DNA of 64,000 nucleotides from Russula earlei (taxonomy: Eukaryota; Basidiomycota; Agaricomycetes; Russulales; Russulaceae). The position numbers were made by a program, and so were the translations under genes. The stretch's first letter is position 1. Every line of letters starts with the position of its first letter. The notes beneath the pieces were generated by a model that made no database searches, had not been told where the DNA came from, and saw only the letters and a program-made list of their open reading frames with translations. The stretch covers positions 62,001 through 126,000 of the forward strand of contig JAGFNK010000049.1 in assembly GCA_025769875.1 (NCBI GenBank). The letters are read 5' to 3'. Shown here in pieces: positions 12,501 through 24,100 of this stretch.

Positions 12501-15278
12501 ATCGGCAAGGGCGCTCCAAGACGCCAAGGCTCAGCTGTAATAGAAAGGTCATTATATATTGAGTTGATATATGTCGGGATTGATGAACTCCACTCACTTC
12601 GAGCATAGCGCGATAGCACTTAATCTGAGCCATCATATCAACAGCGACACAGTATACCCTCACGAAGGCGTCCGTGAGCGGATTATCCGATAAGCTGAGG
12701 TGGGTAGTTGATAAATACAAAAAGACGCATGAAAAAGGGGGTTACCTTGTCAGTTGCTTCAGCAGTAATGGGAGAAACCATTGTCTGACCGTTCTGACCT
12801 GCTGATACCGCGGTGCAGCCAATAACGTGATACAAGTAGATGGAAGTGGAGCGGGCCCACTCTCCATACCTTATATCCCAATCCACACCGTCAGAGAGGA
12901 AAAAGGATCATAAAACGGCAGCATACCGGGATTAAATATCTCGGGAAATATGAGCCGCACCTCTCTGCGCATTTCACGCTCGTTGCTTTCCTCCTGCGTG
13001 CTGCGCGCTCGAACACCGTATAAGGTCACGCGACGCTGATTGACGATGGCTGGCGTTGAATTATGCAACGGGATCCACCGAAGGAAGTCGCGATGTCGAG
13101 ATCCATGCTCCTAGACACATTTATCAGTAGTTTGCCTTGCGTGATCAAATGTCGGAGCCTACATCCGAACACAAAAGCCCAGGTTCACATCGTGCAATCA
13201 GTCGTTGTACGTACGACGCGTACGAGAAGAGTTCGCTTCTGACAAGCTCCCCAAATAGCAAAGCCACCGAAGACACTTCATGACATGTGTCATCCCTACT
13301 TAGCCATTCGAACAGCATGTCCTGGAGCTTCCCATCAGGCGCAGCGAAATTCCGTCTCGCTGCTCGTGCGCCCCACTGTGCTCGGGCACGCCGGAGGATC
13401 GTGGCGGCAACGTAGGGACGATGATCCCCAAACTGCAGAGGAGTGACAGACCAGGTAAGGAGACGGTCAAGCTTCGCCGCGAAGAGCTGCTCGCATTCAA
13501 TACCAGCCATCGAAAAAAGTGAAGGTATCGAGGAAGGTCTCAAGGTCGGTCGTTGGCCCAATAGAATTCAATTTCTGTACGCACTATGCGAGATAAGGGA
13601 GGAAAGGATGGCAACGACGACATGCTCACCGTGACATCCGAAACTGCTTCTGTCAGACGAGCAAGTACTCTCGGTGGGAGATTGCGGAACCACATCGCGT
13701 CGTTGCGCTTCTGAATATCAGCGAAATTATCGGAAAGCATAGTATAAATGGTTTCCGTCGGGCGGGGGTTGTGATCTTGCCTGGGATTACCAATGAAAAT
13801 CTCTTGAAGCTGGGTTGCATGCGTTATCCACATTCTTGGAGAGATGAAGGCATCAGGGATCACGAGACAAGCCCGCTAAAGTAATTGTTAGGATCTCCGC
13901 GCAAGGAGATGAGATAGACGTACTCGTAAAAATACTTTCAAGGAATTCTCAACCGAGGGGAGAATTTCTCTAGCGGACGAGCTTCGAATCTGCCGTATGT
14001 TAGTAAAGCCAGTAACATCGGTTATCGTTACTTGTACCTCGAAGATCTTCGATAGACAAGCATCGACGAAAGGTCTTGAAAGAGCGCGGCAAGCAAAGAT
14101 TCCGTCGAGATATTCATCCGCAACCCGAGTTACGAAACCGGCTTGTGCTAGATTACAAGTACACATTTGAAGCACCAACCACGCTAAAAAAGTTCTATTA
14201 TCCACTAGACCCTCAGAATAAAAGCTGCGCAGTAGGTCAAGGCTGCATAGTTGGTCAGTTCGCGAGTTGGACCCCAGGCAGAGGGTCGTACCTGTACGTG
14301 AAACGGGATATCCACCGTGCCCTTGTCTCGCTATCCGCCAACACACTTCGAAACACGCTCTTGATGTTAAGGGTTGGACGTGGTGCACTGGGTAGGATGA
14401 TGTCACCTAGTTGCTTCTTCAAATGGCTTGTTACGACGTTTGCCCATTCGACGCTGTACTGCGTCGGGTCATAGGCAGGTTTGTGGCGTAGACCGGCTAC
14501 CTCATTTGCACCAAAGACACGGAGGAACCAGACTGCTCGTGGAATCGCGACGGCGTTGGCATGTAACAGATCGAGCAGGTCTTGGCCCTTCGCGCCATGT
14601 GGGACGCATTTTCCGAGCTTGTGTAGTGGAACCCATGGGTTAGCAAGGTCCGCAAACCAGGCTTGCCTCTTTGCATCGTTCGGTGTAACACGTTGGGGTA
14701 TGCGGAAGGTAGATGGCCTGTCGGCGCGCATTATTTTCATAAATCAAGCATTCCCAAACAAAGAAGATTGAGCTTACGGGATGACAACGGCATCTGCACG
14801 GCGAGCGAAAATCTGATTCATGAGGTCCTCAAGCTCTGCAATTGTATCGCTCTCCTTTGAGCGTCGCCGAAATGTTTCGAGTGCTCCCCATGTTTCAGCC
14901 TAGCAAGCTAGTTTATCCAAAAGACAGGACTAGAGATGGGCCGACACGCGTACTGCAACTGGGGTGGCTAGATGTAGGCCATCCTTGACGTTCACCTCCG
15001 TTAAAATGTCCTCCTCCTGCCTAGGATGCGGAAAGTGGTATCCAAACCGACCTAGAGGTCATTTGCGTCAGTACTGTCCGTGAGTGGCTATGAGGAGGAA
15101 GTGCGTGGGCCCAAGCCAGTGTTATGGTCAACTCGTCCGCGTAGCTCACGGGTCCTAAGAGTGACCAGAATGAAATGGACGCACCTAGGTCGGCAGACGT
15201 GTGGGCCTCGGGGAGCCAGTCAGGTGGATGGGCCACCTGGAGCTGAAGAGGTGGCTTCCCTTGACTTGCCTCGCGCAT
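9542..15278 (-). CDS. MED12/SRB8: Mediator complex subunit 12 (kinase module)
   Basis: This is the scaffold subunit of the CDK8 kinase module of Mediator, acting in the nucleus on RNA polymerase II transcription. The ATG at 15278 opens an exon ending PPDWLPEAHTSADLG, which splices to RFGYHFPHPRQEEDILTE. The Med12 domain follows: FRIPQRVTPNDAKRQAWFAD, HKLGKCVPHGAKGQDLLDLL, VAIPRAVWFLRVFGANE and YSVEWANV. Downstream exons include LLTWSVTPLQFGDHRPY, FSYASYVQRLIARCEPGL and a long helical C-terminal half. About a dozen introns are present. Two oddities need +1 frame changes: near 11650 (frame ending VRVRRQ to frame beginning DVFCAPHLSLL) and near 9710. At the second site the frame after DSDIEIIE runs on to 9542, whereas the neighbouring frame gives a basic, conserved-looking tail ending at 9619. 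The true stop may therefore be 9619. Confidence 0.9.
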
Positions 15279-15441
15279 TTCCGATTATATTGTCGTGCAC
15301 GTAGACGTACGAGAGTGAAAGTATGAAGGTATAAGGTCATACTGTATTCCGAGTCGAGGCGCACATGGCTAGCGGACATCCCGGACCGCTATCCGACACG
15401 TGATATACTGCTACATATGCTTCCGAAGTACCCGAAGTGCA

Positions 15442-16913
15442 TCAAAAGAAGATATAACCGTAAACAAAAACCAACACGAGAATAATTACTGGGAGGCTGA
15501 CGGGTGAGATTATTACTATTTGAGTTGATTGAGGGATAGGGCGGGTTAACCTGACCTTGAGTTCGGCGTGGAGGGTTCCATCAGCGTCGGTGAGCGCGAC
15601 AGATCTACAGAATAAGAGGTGTCAATACCATAGAAAAGGTAAGAGAACGTGTATTAACGAACTCATTGACCCAGTGATGACCCATATCACAGTCATCCAG
15701 TCGGACCTCAATTGCATGTTCGGGACCTGGTTGAAGCATGCACCCATCACGACCAATAGAAACGGTAAAGAGGGAATCACTATCATCAGAATTATGATTG
15801 GACGGATGAGAGTGTCTGGAGGAGATAAGAAGATCTGCGTCCACGTATGCAAGGGTGGAGTTATTGGACAGTTCGAGAGAGAACAGCCACTTGGTTTCAG
15901 TTGGACCAATGTCCATAGTAAATGAGGCAGTCCAAAACCGATCTGCATTCCGCAAAGTCAGATGCTAGTATCTCGTTGAGAAGAATAGGTGGACCTACCA
16001 CGTGTGACAAACTCAACTTTAACGCCCCTGGAAACACTCATTCGCAGCCGGAATCTCCGGATCTTGATGTAGGCAATAAATACCCCTGTACCGTCCCCAG
16101 TCTCTTTCACATCGACGACGTCCCTCTCTGAGGGTGGCAAGAGTAATGCATCCTTGTCGAACGAGGGAAGGCTCGGATATAGCCCAAACAACTGCTGCAG
16201 GAGGGCATTATTGGATGACAACATACAAGCAACACGAACAGAAGTAATCGTAGTCTTATTTAATGGTCCCACAAGCATTCAAGAGGTGGACTATGAGGGG
16301 ATCAGGAACCCCGTCGTCGACCTCTGATGATGTAGGCCTGTTGAGGATAACCCAGTACACCGGGATTTGTCCCTCGATAAGTCGTTCTTGTAAGACGGCG
16401 GAAAGGTCAAGGCCAACATTCTGGCAAGCTTCGGAGCACTTTGAGAACACTGCAACGCGGTCCTCGTCGGAGGAATATCTAAGCACGAGCAAAGACCGGA
16501 TGCAGGATTGGACTGTGTTCCTTGCTTCTGCCTTCGCCGCAGCTTGCTCTTCCTCGGTGCGTAGTCTCACCTTCTTCAGGGGAGGATTGAATGTGCATGG
16601 AAGGAGAGCCAGAGCCGGTAGCTTCAAGTTCAAGTTGAATCCGTAGCTCTGACGAGCTAGAATTTAGCGTGGCTTCTACGGGGGGTACAACGCTCGAGTC
16701 ATGAAGGTCAAGGGAGTGTCGAGAAAGCACTTCAGGAGGATTACTGCCGTGGCGCTGATGGGGAGTAGGGTCTGAGGCGGGAGGGGTTGAGTAGAGTAAG
16801 GGAGGATTTTGAGGGACACTGGATGTCGATGGATCCTCGTAGGGCGGCGGTGGCAAACTCGGAGAGCGCGTCCGCGGAACGCGCATTCTAGGGAACTGTG
16901 GTGGCATAAACAT
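15442..16913 (-). CDS. conserved agaricomycete protein with C-terminal membrane anchor
   Basis: I do not recognise a named domain. The start chosen is the ATG at 16913 (MFMPPQFPRMRVP), about 50 bp downstream of a TATA box; an ATG at 16976 overlaps the TATA and is less likely. The N-terminus is proline/serine-rich with a PPPPYEDP motif (a possible WW-domain ligand). It is followed by ELRIQLELEATG, a helical region (TEEEQAAAKAEARNTVQSC, SEACQNVGLDLSAVLQERL), two beta-rich exons (MSVSRGVKVEFVTRG; FTMDIGPTETKWLFSLEL) and VALTDADGTLHAELKVRL. The last exon ends in a hydrophobic segment (IVIISPVSLPVIILVLVFVY) just before the stop at 15442-15444, so the protein is predicted to be tail-anchored. A +1 frame change around 16560-16640 is unexplained by an obvious intron. 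It lies head-to-tail upstream of MED12. Confidence 0.6.
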
Positions 16914-16962
16914 GTTGGAAAAGGATGGTGAGATTTCCGAGGTCAACTCAAATAACGAGTTG

Positions 16963-16973
16963 TATTTATATAC
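16963..16973 (-). promoter_or_regulatory. TATA box for the tail-anchored protein gene
   Basis: Read on the minus strand this is TATATAAATAC, about 50 bp before the chosen ATG at 16913. The spacing fits a short leader and decides between alternative start codons. Confidence 0.55.
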
Positions 16974-17680
16974 CATTGAAGCCTACATCAAGGGGGATGA
17001 CTCTTAATATGGCGATGGGCGGCTGCACTATAGAGCTCATAAGGAAATGGGTGCGTAGTTGGCTTCAATTGCTGACACCGCAGACGTGGGGCGCAAAGGA
17101 AAGGGAGGATGTGAAGAACGTTTTGGGGTTAGGCTTCTTCTGATATCGAACGCCTCCTTCTGATGTGGCACAGGGGCAATACTGAGGTCCTTCAGTCTTC
17201 CCATCCAATCCATCATATATAAAGGCCCCAAGCCAATGAAGGCAATTGTCACTCATGCTCAACATACACAGTGAGTATCTTGACTCCTAGATACCTGAGT
17301 ACCCATAAGGGGACAGTGAAGCAGAGGCACATCTATCTCTATCTCTGGTAAATTTTTGACATGACATGACATATTAAGGGGTTGCTTGGCACCTAACATG
17401 TACTAACCTTGTATGAAAAATCACATGAACTTGTACTTTGTGATATAGACTGTCTCAACTCAAGTAAATGTATAATTTATTTCCAGCATAGTAGTAATAA
17501 GTGGGTAACCTTAGAAGATGCCATGCCATAGTCGAATGCTAATATAGCCAATAACTGGGTGCAACATTAGGAGTATGTAGAACAACAAATCACGAAAATT
17601 AGGCCATTAACTACATCGTATGCGTTGCTTAGTATTGCATGACCGTCCTCGTCATTATGTTATTCAAATCCAATAAGTGG
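16974..17680. other. intergenic, possible plus-strand orphan exon
   Basis: No recognised gene lies here. On the plus strand a TATATAAA box (17216-17223) precedes an ATG at 17236 and a good GTGAGT donor at 17271. This would fit a small first exon, but no downstream coding exon is visible before the SCY1 stop. The remaining sequence is AT-rich, with a GACAT reiteration near 17360. Confidence 0.4.
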
Positions 17681-20600
17681 TTATGGCTTGGCCCCAGCAG
17701 CATTTTTCTTCTGTTCTTTCAATTGTGCAATCCTCTGAAAAAACACAGCGCCACGTAAGCATCAAAATTTATGAGAATGGCGTGGAGTCAGTAGGGAAAG
17801 AGACGCACCTGCTTGCGCTCGTCCTTCCTGCGTGCCATCTCTGCCGCCTTCTCCTCTTTCGTCATCCCAGCCGTGCTCGGCACCGATGCAGGGGAAGCAA
17901 CAGGCGATGTTGCAAGGGGACTTGGAGAGGGCGATTGCGCTGCAAGACGCGGGAGCCGTGCTCCCTGAGTGGCAAGCCCCCGCGCAGGTGCCGATGGGGG
18001 TATGGGGAGCGACGTGAGTTCCGTGACAGGAATCGGCACAGGGGGCGGTGCGGGGTCCTCAAACGCGGCCCACGGGTCCTCGTCATCTGGGACACTACCG
18101 CGGCCCATGCCAATGAGATTGGAGTCACCGAATTCCGTCGTTGCGCTCTCAAATCCGTCTGCAAGAATGAGAAAGACGTCAATTAGTTATGTAAAGTTTT
18201 GGAAGAGAGACATATACATGCTCCAATCGTCCTCATCAGCGTTAACGTCCATCAAGTCGCCACCCCAGCGTGCCTCCTCTGCAAGTTCTCCGGGCAGAGC
18301 GGTTTGTGACGCCTTGTGAGTACCTAGCTGCATGCCCCTCGGCCTACTGCCGTTCGGTACCGGCGGAGCTGAGGATTGATTGCTAAGTGTCGGTTTGGTT
18401 CCATTTGCCACTGGCGGCGGCATGTCTCCGACGGGTGTGATTGCCGCCTGCATATCAGTGGGTGCAAACTATGCAGGGGAGTATTAGAAAGGGCGAGGCA
18501 TGGTGATAAGATCACACGCCTTTTTACCGATTGAAGATATTGCCCAGCCTGCGAGGGCACCAGCTGCACCAGCGGCCGAGCTAACAAGTGTGGTTTCCGT
18601 ACTGCCGTCTGGTGGGCCGAGGCCTGGGGTCGAGGATCCATCGCCTGCCAGGGTAGTTTCGGGCTACAACCCATCAGTGGAGCTAGATCGAGGGTATCGG
18701 ATGGCGGGCGAACCATCTTCTTAGCATGTTCCTCGAGTATTTGGACGAACATCGCCACAGCCTTAAATGCTTGATCGCGTACAGTTCTATTCGAGATGAG
18801 AAAGAGACAGTGGTGGAGAGATCGAAGAAATGTACTTTTCCTTGTCCACCAAAGCCGTTGCTACCAGTCCTACAACCTTTCCCGCAAGCTCATCCACCTC
18901 AAATAAGTTGGCGCATGCCATGCAGGCCATGAGAGCAGCTACTCGAGCAGGTGCGAAGTTATCCTTCAAGGCCTTAGCGCACGCCGCACCAAGGACCTTA
19001 CGTCGCGTATTGTACCCAAGGGTTGGGCCAAGTCGGCCGATGAGGATAATCGAATTAGTGCGTATAGAGGCCTCGGAGTCAGATTGAAGCCGCGCGAGAT
19101 GGCGTAGGAGTTCGTTGTTTAAAATACGCTCGGTAAACTGGAGAGTGTATATGTGTTGCTGTGGAGATAAAGGGGCCCAGTATGGCGCACCTTATCGGAG
19201 AGAAGGTCGATGGTTTTCACGGTCGTCTCGCGGATAACAGGGACCGTGTCTGTGAACCCTGTTTGCTGAGTCCTCACACATAAACTTTAAATAGCCGCTG
19301 GATGAAGCACGCGACACTCACGAGGTGAGGCCAGATCTTCTCCGACACAGTTTGTTTATCGAGTTTATCTGCGAACTCAGGTAACGCGTCGAGTAGCGCC
19401 ATGCGTGTACCACGGTCCGGATTCGCAAAAAGCTTCACTACGGGTTCAAGCACGAGGCTCTTAAACTCGCTTGACGAGACGTACGTGCTGAGCTGGATAA
19501 CCAGCGGAACGATGGACGGAGCAGAAATGGACGTTGATGTGTGTGTAAGGGAGGTGAGTAAGGCGGGAAGGACGAGGTGTGTCGCAAATGTTGAGGGGAG
19601 TGTAGGGGCTGCATCCTTGATTATCCTTCATGCAAAGTAGCACGTCAGTTGACATGTCTTAGCTCGACAAATGGCGCACCGGAGAAACGCTGGTCTCTCT
19701 CCATCTGTCATCAACCCAAAGCTCTCCAGACCTTCACATATCTTGAGGAGTTTGTTTCCCTTAAAAAAGCCCCCATTTTCCCCAAGACTCTCCGCCATGC
19801 CGATATCGAGTAACGCCTTGGGTGTCATGCGGCCTTTGGGTTTGGGTTGAGCAACTTTTTGAAAGAGGGCCATAATGAGAGTGGAATTGTTCCGCGTGTC
19901 GAAGGTTGCGGGGGATTATATGGGGGATCGAGGAATGACGGATGCAGGACCGTCGGGTTAAATAGGTTGAAAGTGAGTAACGCCAATGCATAGGCATCGA
20001 TTGCTGCAACGGGGCCGCTGCAGAAGATCATTGATCACTTTAGAAGCGGTGGATGAGGACACTTACTCTTTCAGTGCGGCCCATCCGCCTCTCTCAGTTT
20101 TCAGGCGTCCGATGGATATTTAAATCTCCGGCATAGGTCTAGGAGCCTTGATACTGTTGCAGCATTGATAAATATGACAGAATGACATGCGCACAATAAG
20201 GATAGCATTCGGCTCCGTAGGATCGCTGAAGAGCTCAAAACCCCCAAGTTTCCATTCACCACTCACAGAAAGGAATATGGAGCTGATGCCAACGGTACCG
20301 TGAGAAGCATTGCATGACGTGTTGATAAATGAAAGAGCATTCTAGAAGTTATCGGCATAAGCAGGAGACAATGTCTGGACAGTCCAGAAAAGCTGCACGC
20401 ATATTCCCGTTCTATCCAGGCGAATATTATTAAGCAATTGAGCACGTACCGTTATACGATGTAGTCCCCATAAAAGCCAATCCTGTCTATCCCTCACAGG
20501 ATTACCCTCCCACGAGGGTAGCTCCACGGAGAGTGACTTGACACGTTCTGTCATAATGTACACAATGCCATCTGCCTCCACAGCGTCCATGAATTTGAGA

Positions 20601-20909
20601 ATGTCGGGGTGTCGGGTGACACGCAGCCTGCGAACGGCATTTTGGGCAGTGGGAAGTAAATTGCGCCTTTGCTGGCTATTAAACTCAAAAACCGATACAA
20701 AAGTTCCGTCATCCTGTGTCGAATTCAGCACGGGAGCCAAGGAAGGCGGAACGAGAAGCATATACCCGCTTAGTTGCGTCGTACAAAGTCCAGATACTAG
20801 ATGCGCCAAGCGGTGGGTGTTTTTTTCCGAGAGAGAACGGAAGGTTGAGGCCAGACTTTTGTACGATGGAAGAGACGGCGGCGGTGCCGAGGGTTCGGAG
20901 ATAATCCAT
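17681..20909 (-). CDS. SCY1/SCYL1-like: SCY1-like pseudokinase with HEAT repeats
   Basis: This is a cytoplasmic/Golgi-associated pseudokinase family; animal SCYL1 and yeast Cex1 act in COPI trafficking and tRNA export. The ATG at 20909 starts MDYLRTLGTAAVSSIVQKSG. The kinase-like domain includes FNSQQRRNLLPTAQNAVRRL, RVTRHPDILKFMDAVEADG and IVYIMTERVKSL, then after an intron ALSFINTSCNASHGTVGISS and GEWKLGGFELFSDP. The catalytic HRD region is HGTV and the DFG region is GGFEL, so the kinase is expected to be inactive, as is normal for this family. HEAT-type helices follow (FANPDRGTRMALLDALPEFA). A low-complexity Pro/Ser/Ala region leads to the C-terminus RIAQLKEQKKNAAGAKP, with the stop at 17681-17683. 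The gene is divergent from MED14. Confidence 0.88.
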
Positions 20910-21142
20910 TTCAAGCTGATTGATGAGTGAATGGATGTATGCGCGCAGGCGTTGTTGTTGCGGGAGGATATCGATCACGTGTTTTTCACGTGACCCATCT
21001 CTCTGGTTTGGGCCCGCCGATGGCCTCGCCCGGCGCTGAGCAGAGCACGGAATAGCGGGGGCTATTCTCTCCATCCTCATGCCACAACTTTGACGACTGG
21101 ATACCACACGACAGTCCATCACACTCTTTCCCCTTCCCCAAA
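20910..21142. promoter_or_regulatory. divergent SCY1-MED14 promoter
   Basis: Only 233 bp separate the two start codons, so both genes must be driven from here. No TATA box is evident. The segment contains a pair of CACGTG boxes, listed separately. Confidence 0.75.
20974..20990. promoter_or_regulatory. paired CACGTG E-boxes, 11 bp apart
   Basis: CACGTG occurs at 20974-20979 and again at 20985-20990, a centre-to-centre distance of 11 bp or about one DNA turn. CACGTG is the known core for fungal bHLH factors such as Cbf1. The same-face spacing suggests two dimers side by side, which is inference. Confidence 0.65.
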
Positions 21143-24100
21143 ATGGCCCTAAACGGGACCACCCTTCCCAATCCCGACGCCTACTCCTCACCCATCCTTG
21201 ATGTCCTTGACCCCGGTTCCAATGGCTTTGATGAACCCCCAATCGAGTTACTAGAAAAGGAGCTACCCAAAGTGGACGATGGTCAAGTCAAACTGAGCGA
21301 ACTCGTCTCGCGTGTAGTGCAGGCTTGCTATGCCGAGATGACAGAGATCGCCGAGACGTGAGTGGCGTCCTGAGATCCAATTCACGAACACTCTTTCTGC
21401 GCGACGTCTTTTTTCGTGGAGCTGATGCTTTACATCTTCAGTCTTCCTGGCATGTCGGACAGCGCTCGAAAGCGCAAGTTGGCTGATTTTGTCGTTGCAT
21501 GGAAGAAGCAGGTAGTAAAGCTCTATGCTGTCACGAAGTGGTCGCGAGACGCAGACATCGTACAGAAATGCATGGTGAGTTCGCCTGTCGTCTCGTTCTT
21601 CGAAGTACTTCTCAACCTGCATCCGATAAAGAATATCACGGCCTTCCTCATGAACCAGAACCGTCAGTTTGAGGATGTCGTTCATGGGCTCACAAATGCC
21701 AGAGATAGTCTCGACGGGGCAAGGTACATCCCGAACTACCCTCTGTTCAACAGACTCACAAGAACATTTGCATGCACGACAGGCTACGAAATCATGACCT
21801 TCTTACATCATTAGACGTTCTTACGACTGGTTCCTATCGGCGTCTTCCCACTATGATTAAGGTATGGCGAACGACCGGAGTGAGCCTCTGCGCGCTGACG
21901 ACACTCGTAGAAATCTATCATACCACCTCCTCGCCTAACTGACCAACAAGTCTCGAAGATTCTTACCAACCTTGAAACCCTCACCCGGTTCCGTCTCCGA
22001 ATGGTAGAGATCGTCCCCATTGAAATGTCCAACTATCGTATCTGTACGTTCTTCCGTTTCAACTTGCTAACTAAGAATCTGACAGTTTTAAAAACAGTTG
22101 ATGGGCGTGCTTGGTTCTTAGTTCCTAATATGTTTGAGACGTCTATTTGTCTCCGAGGCGGAAATCAAGACGACGGATGGTTTTTCGTCCATGTTGAGTT
22201 TCTTTTCACGGTTGGCGGGGATCGAACTGGAATGCAAGGTCCGTGCCCATTATCTTCTCTCTCGTACTCCCTTCATCCCACACGCAGAGTTTCCTCGAAA
22301 GCCGACAGGCGCCCTGAAGGAACACCTTACAGCCGAAGCGGACAATCGCCTTGGCTGTTACTTACCAATTCCTGAACCTGAACAACCCTCGGATCCCAAT
22401 TTTCTATCTCCTCTGGAGAGACCCAAGCTCCCAGAAGACGTCATCGACGCACCATTAGCGCGACTCTATAATTTCCTTCGTACGCGCGCTCCTTCCATGT
22501 CTCCTTTCAGCGCAGCTACTCAGCAAAGCTGCAGAGGTGATGTCAATGTCGTACCAGTTGGAGATACTGTGGTATCAGGTGTGTCCTTTGCAGTCGAAGA
22601 CCCGACGTGATGTTAACAGGCTTCATGATGCTCAGGCTGAGCGACTTCGCTCCCTTGGCTGGGGTGACTTTTTGAAAGTTGAAATGTCACGCGACCGAAA
22701 AATATTGAGTATATCCTACTGGATGTGAGCGTGTATTTTTACGCATTCTTGACCTCTGCCTACGTCACCCCCACGTAGTCGCCAACCTCCTGCCCGTCCG
22801 CCTCCTCATCACGCAAGTTTTCAGCTACCCCTCCTTGGTGGTACTCTCAGAATCGAGTTGCGGACTACATCTGACCCTATCCGCAAACCCCACGCGTCCG
22901 TGCTTACAGAGCTTCGGGACCGTACTAAGCTCGGCGGGCGGAGATTATCTGATACGATAGAGGGCACGACGTGGAATGTCGTGTGGGAGCCCACGCCTCT
23001 CGCCCTGGGTATAGCACTCACAACCGAGGGCGCGCCTGTGCCAGGTGAGCTCACGGTGGTACGTCCGCGCCGCTGTCTAGTGTATCGCAACGAAATTTGA
23101 CGATGCGAACGAAGGACCCACAGGATCTTGATGTCGAATGTCTGATTCGGACAGTCATTGAGACGCACACGCGCTCTGTCTTCCGCGAGTTTGCCCTGCG
23201 ACTGCGGAAGTAATCCAGTATTCTCGTTGCCAGGCGCAGTCGAAGTTATCGAGAGCGGTACGTGGCCTACGTCTATCTTACACGGTGCTACAAGAGCAAA
23301 CCGAGATCAATAGCAGGTTCGCTCGCCCTCCATGTGCACCTGTGCGCTGATGAAACAGTCGTTGTTACCATTGAACCGCGTACTGGTAAGTTCGGCCTGC
23401 GAGACACAGGGGATCTTGGTGCGGCGGGGCGTGCACCACGTTTCGCAGCCCTCACGGAGAAGGTAAACGAAAATCCAACGCTGTTACTCGTGGGACTCCT
23501 TAGGCTACGTGTCAATGTATGTGGATTCCTTCCCTCGCTTCAATTTTGTGTTGACGCTTTCGTAGACCATTATCGAGTTGGCAGAGCAGAAAGCCAACTA
23601 TTTGGGCCTGCAGACCTTTAGGCAGCGTAATTTTCCGCGCGAGGGTGGGTATTGCCGAAACCTTTAGCATCAGCCTTCACTTGTTGATCCTCCCTGCCAT
23701 GTTAGAAATCAAGAAACTCGGCACTACAGTGCGCAGCCTACTGTATATTCAACTTATCCCCTTTCCTACACACTACCTCGTTCTCGTTGTCACTGATACC
23801 GATTTCCGCTACGCGCTGATCAGCGCCAAGATTGTCCCGGAAAGTATGTACCAAAGTCTCGTCATGGAGGACATCGGGTGGCTTGATGTAGAAAGGATTT
23901 GTGGGCGTGGGCGGGAGGCGCGAGCGCAACACACACCGAGGGAGCCAAGATTTACTGGCCCGGATGTTGAGTCGTCGAAGTCAGTTTCAGAGATTGGCCG
24001 CAAATGTGATGATTGCTGATAGCTTGACAGGTTCAGACTAGACACCATGGTTCTACGCGAACTGTATATCTATTGCTGGTACCACTTTGCCTTCCCCCTG

